Shown: positions 62,744 through 64,000 of the stretch, one piece after another
How the letters are laid out: every line of letters starts with the position of its first letter
Numbering within the stretch: position 1 is the first letter of the stretch
Assembly (NCBI GenBank): GCA_963693305.1
Contig: OY855908.1
Location: 868,001-932,000, forward strand
Length of the DNA stretch: 64,000 nucleotides
Source: Meandrina meandrites
Lineage: Eukaryota > Cnidaria > Anthozoa > Scleractinia > Meandrinidae
Direction of reading: 5' to 3'
Program-made: the position numbers and the translations under genes
Notes under the pieces: generated by a model
Seen by the model: only the letters and a program-made list of their open reading frames with translations
What the model was told of the DNA's origin: nothing
Database searches by the model: none

Positions 62744-63397
62744 CATAGGCGTACGGGCCGGGGGGCTGCAGCCCCCCCAAATTTTGGCCAACTCAGATTT
62801 TTTGGGCAGCAAAAGAAATTTGGGTAAAGCCAGTTTTAAAAGAAGTTTCCATGTTTTTGTTTTTTGAAGAGATAGATATTTTCTATTTTAACCTGAAGTC
62901 GGCGTGGTAAAGCCAGTTAAATTTGCACGAGACAGTGGTTGCCCAGGACGTGATGAGGTTATTAATGTAGTACATATCCTTGCGGTGATACCTGCTACAT
63001 CGTGTTCAGCAGAACGATCATTCAGTGCGTTGCGCAGATTGAAAACTTACCTGCGCAGCACCATGGGGCAACAACGTGTCAGTAATGTTCATCGCACTTA
63101 TTAACATTGAAAGGGCATATGCCAACTCTGTAGATGAACAATGACATGGATCGTATCATTGATATCTTTGCCCGTCGAAATGGCCGAGACAGCTATTTCT
63201 TTTAACGTGTTTTATGAGCTCATATGATAGATTCATTTGTAAGAATATTTTCACTTCATAAGTAGGCCTATGTTAGAGCATCGTATATGACCCTCGTTTC
63301 TTTTCAACTTTTTCGTAAACATTTGGGCAACTTGCGAGAATTTTTTGGGTAAATGGTTCACCGCCCCCCCTGGTAAAAAATTGCCCATACGCCTATG
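62744..63397. mobile_element. hAT transposon remnant, 654 bp, with 8-bp target duplication
   Basis: The 15-bp ends CATAGGCGTACGGGC (62,744-62,758) and the inverse GCCCATACGCCTATG (63,383-63,397) differ at one base. The 8-bp duplication TATAGAAA is perfect on both sides (62,736-62,743 and 63,398-63,405), as hAT elements make. Inside is a fragment of the hAT C-terminal dimerisation region. G/C runs lie just inside both ends. Most of the transposase is missing, so it cannot move on its own. Confidence 0.92.
62904..63104 (+). pseudogene. hAT transposase C-terminal fragment
   Basis: The frame contains ILAVIPATSCSAERSFSALR and RLKTYLRSTMGQQRVSNV, the conserved hAT dimerisation signature of ZMYM1-like transposases. 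The normal continuation is cut by a stop soon after (HRTY then TAA). The upstream catalytic part and zinc finger are absent. The first Met is not meaningful. Confidence 0.88.
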
Positions 63398-63496
63398 TAT
63401 AGAAATGTAAAAACTTCACTAGTTACAAATAACTTATTTTTCTTTTGTAGTTGGCTCATGAGATCCATACGAGATCCATGCTTCTCTGTTTGACAG

Positions 63497-63634
63497 GTTA
63501 TTGCTGCAGCAAGGCAAAGTTACCAGGCTCATGGTTATGAGCTCAACCAGTGGCTGGTTTTGTATTCAAGGCTACAGGCCAGGTTACAAGGATGTCATCC
63601 AAATGCCACATTTTCAAGGGCTGACTTGTGGAAG
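63497..63634 (+). CDS. ATPSCKMT: ATPSCKMT-like methyltransferase, exon 2
   Basis: Forty-six whole codons (residues 99-144), starting VIAAARQSYQAHGYELNQWL. This continues the SAM-binding fold; the acidic residue of YELN (E113) is expected to hold the ribose. It ends FSRADLWK, like the vertebrate FYISDLWK. Acceptor TTTGACAG, donor GTGATA. Confidence 0.93.
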
Positions 63635-63828
63635 GTGATAAATGGTTTATGTTACCCTATATTTAGTCATGTATTTATTTCCATGTTGGTTTTGAGATTT
63701 TCAATTGGTGAAATAGCAAGGCTGCAATTAAATGAAAAATAGGTGCTATATGCTCTTAAAAATAAAAGCATCTCCAAGGAATAAGTCCTCATCTCACATA
63801 ACTCATTGAATGGTTCATTTTTTTACAG

Positions 63829-63879
63829 GTTAAGCTGTCAGCCTATGACACTATTGTTATATTTGGAGTCTCAGAAATG
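63829..63879 (+). CDS. ATPSCKMT: ATPSCKMT-like methyltransferase, exon 3
   Basis: Seventeen whole codons (145-161), VKLSAYDTIVIFGVSEM, matching vertebrate VTFSQYSNVVIFGVPQM. Acceptor TTTTACAG, donor GTAATT. The remaining C-terminal 60-70 residues expected for the family lie past the right edge. Confidence 0.92.
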
Positions 63880-64000
63880 GTAATTTTTGTACTTTTTTTT
63901 ATACATTGTTAAAAACATAGCTTATGACTCCAGCAGGCATTTGCTTTCTTTTCCCCCGTTGTGCTGTAGCCTTGGAACAGGCTCCCAAGTGGAGCAAGCC
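63880..64000 (+). other. Start of ATPSCKMT intron 3, cut by window edge
   Basis: AT-rich intron sequence beginning GTAATTTTTG. No further exon is visible before the window ends. Confidence 0.7.

Overview
The window is animal DNA, probably from an invertebrate such as a cnidarian. Two multi-exon metazoan genes (a USP40-type deubiquitinase and an ATPSCKMT/FAM173B-type methyltransferase), GT-AG introns, tRNA-derived SINEs, a Ty3/gypsy LTR element and several DNA transposons all point to a metazoan. The species cannot be fixed from the sequence; the cnidarian placement is a weak inference.

Layout. (1) Positions 1-43,790 are one uninterrupted minisatellite of about 1,460 copies of a 30-bp unit. 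It extends beyond the left edge of the window. Units come in two main types that differ in five adjacent bases (GCGTC versus AGATA). The types are mixed in a bar-code-like order that has itself been copied in blocks of 120 bp to more than 4 kb. (2) Positions 43,791-44,062 are a decayed array edge. It keeps 32-bp units that look like the ancestor of the 30-bp unit and that are themselves a 2 x 16-bp dimer. (3) Positions 44,357-60,980, minus strand, hold 22 exons of a USP40-like gene. Every splice junction keeps phase and gives a 731-residue model with the Cys box, zinc-ribbon cysteines and His box of a ubiquitin-specific protease. Its introns carry three tRNA-SINEs plus a SINE fragment, a 498-bp MITE, a possible 1.8-kb TA-flanked element, a 4,539-bp Ty3/gypsy element and a second short minisatellite. 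(4) Positions 60,981-61,669 are a compact divergent promoter with ETS/YY1-type motifs. (5) From 61,670 to the right edge, plus strand, lie the first three exons of an ATPSCKMT-like mitochondrial lysine methyltransferase. Its first intron holds a 145-bp foldback MITE and a 654-bp hAT remnant with a perfect 8-bp target duplication.

Main points. The giant array begins about 300 bp beyond the last recognisable USP40 exon, yet USP40 in other animals is much longer. Either the array sits in an enormous intron or the gene has been truncated here. The array gives very long open frames in two plus-strand frames, but this follows from a 30-bp unit (10 codons) without stops in those frames; I do not call it coding. 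The two genes share a promoter region and are probably co-expressed housekeeping genes, one in ubiquitin removal and one in ATP-synthase c-subunit methylation.
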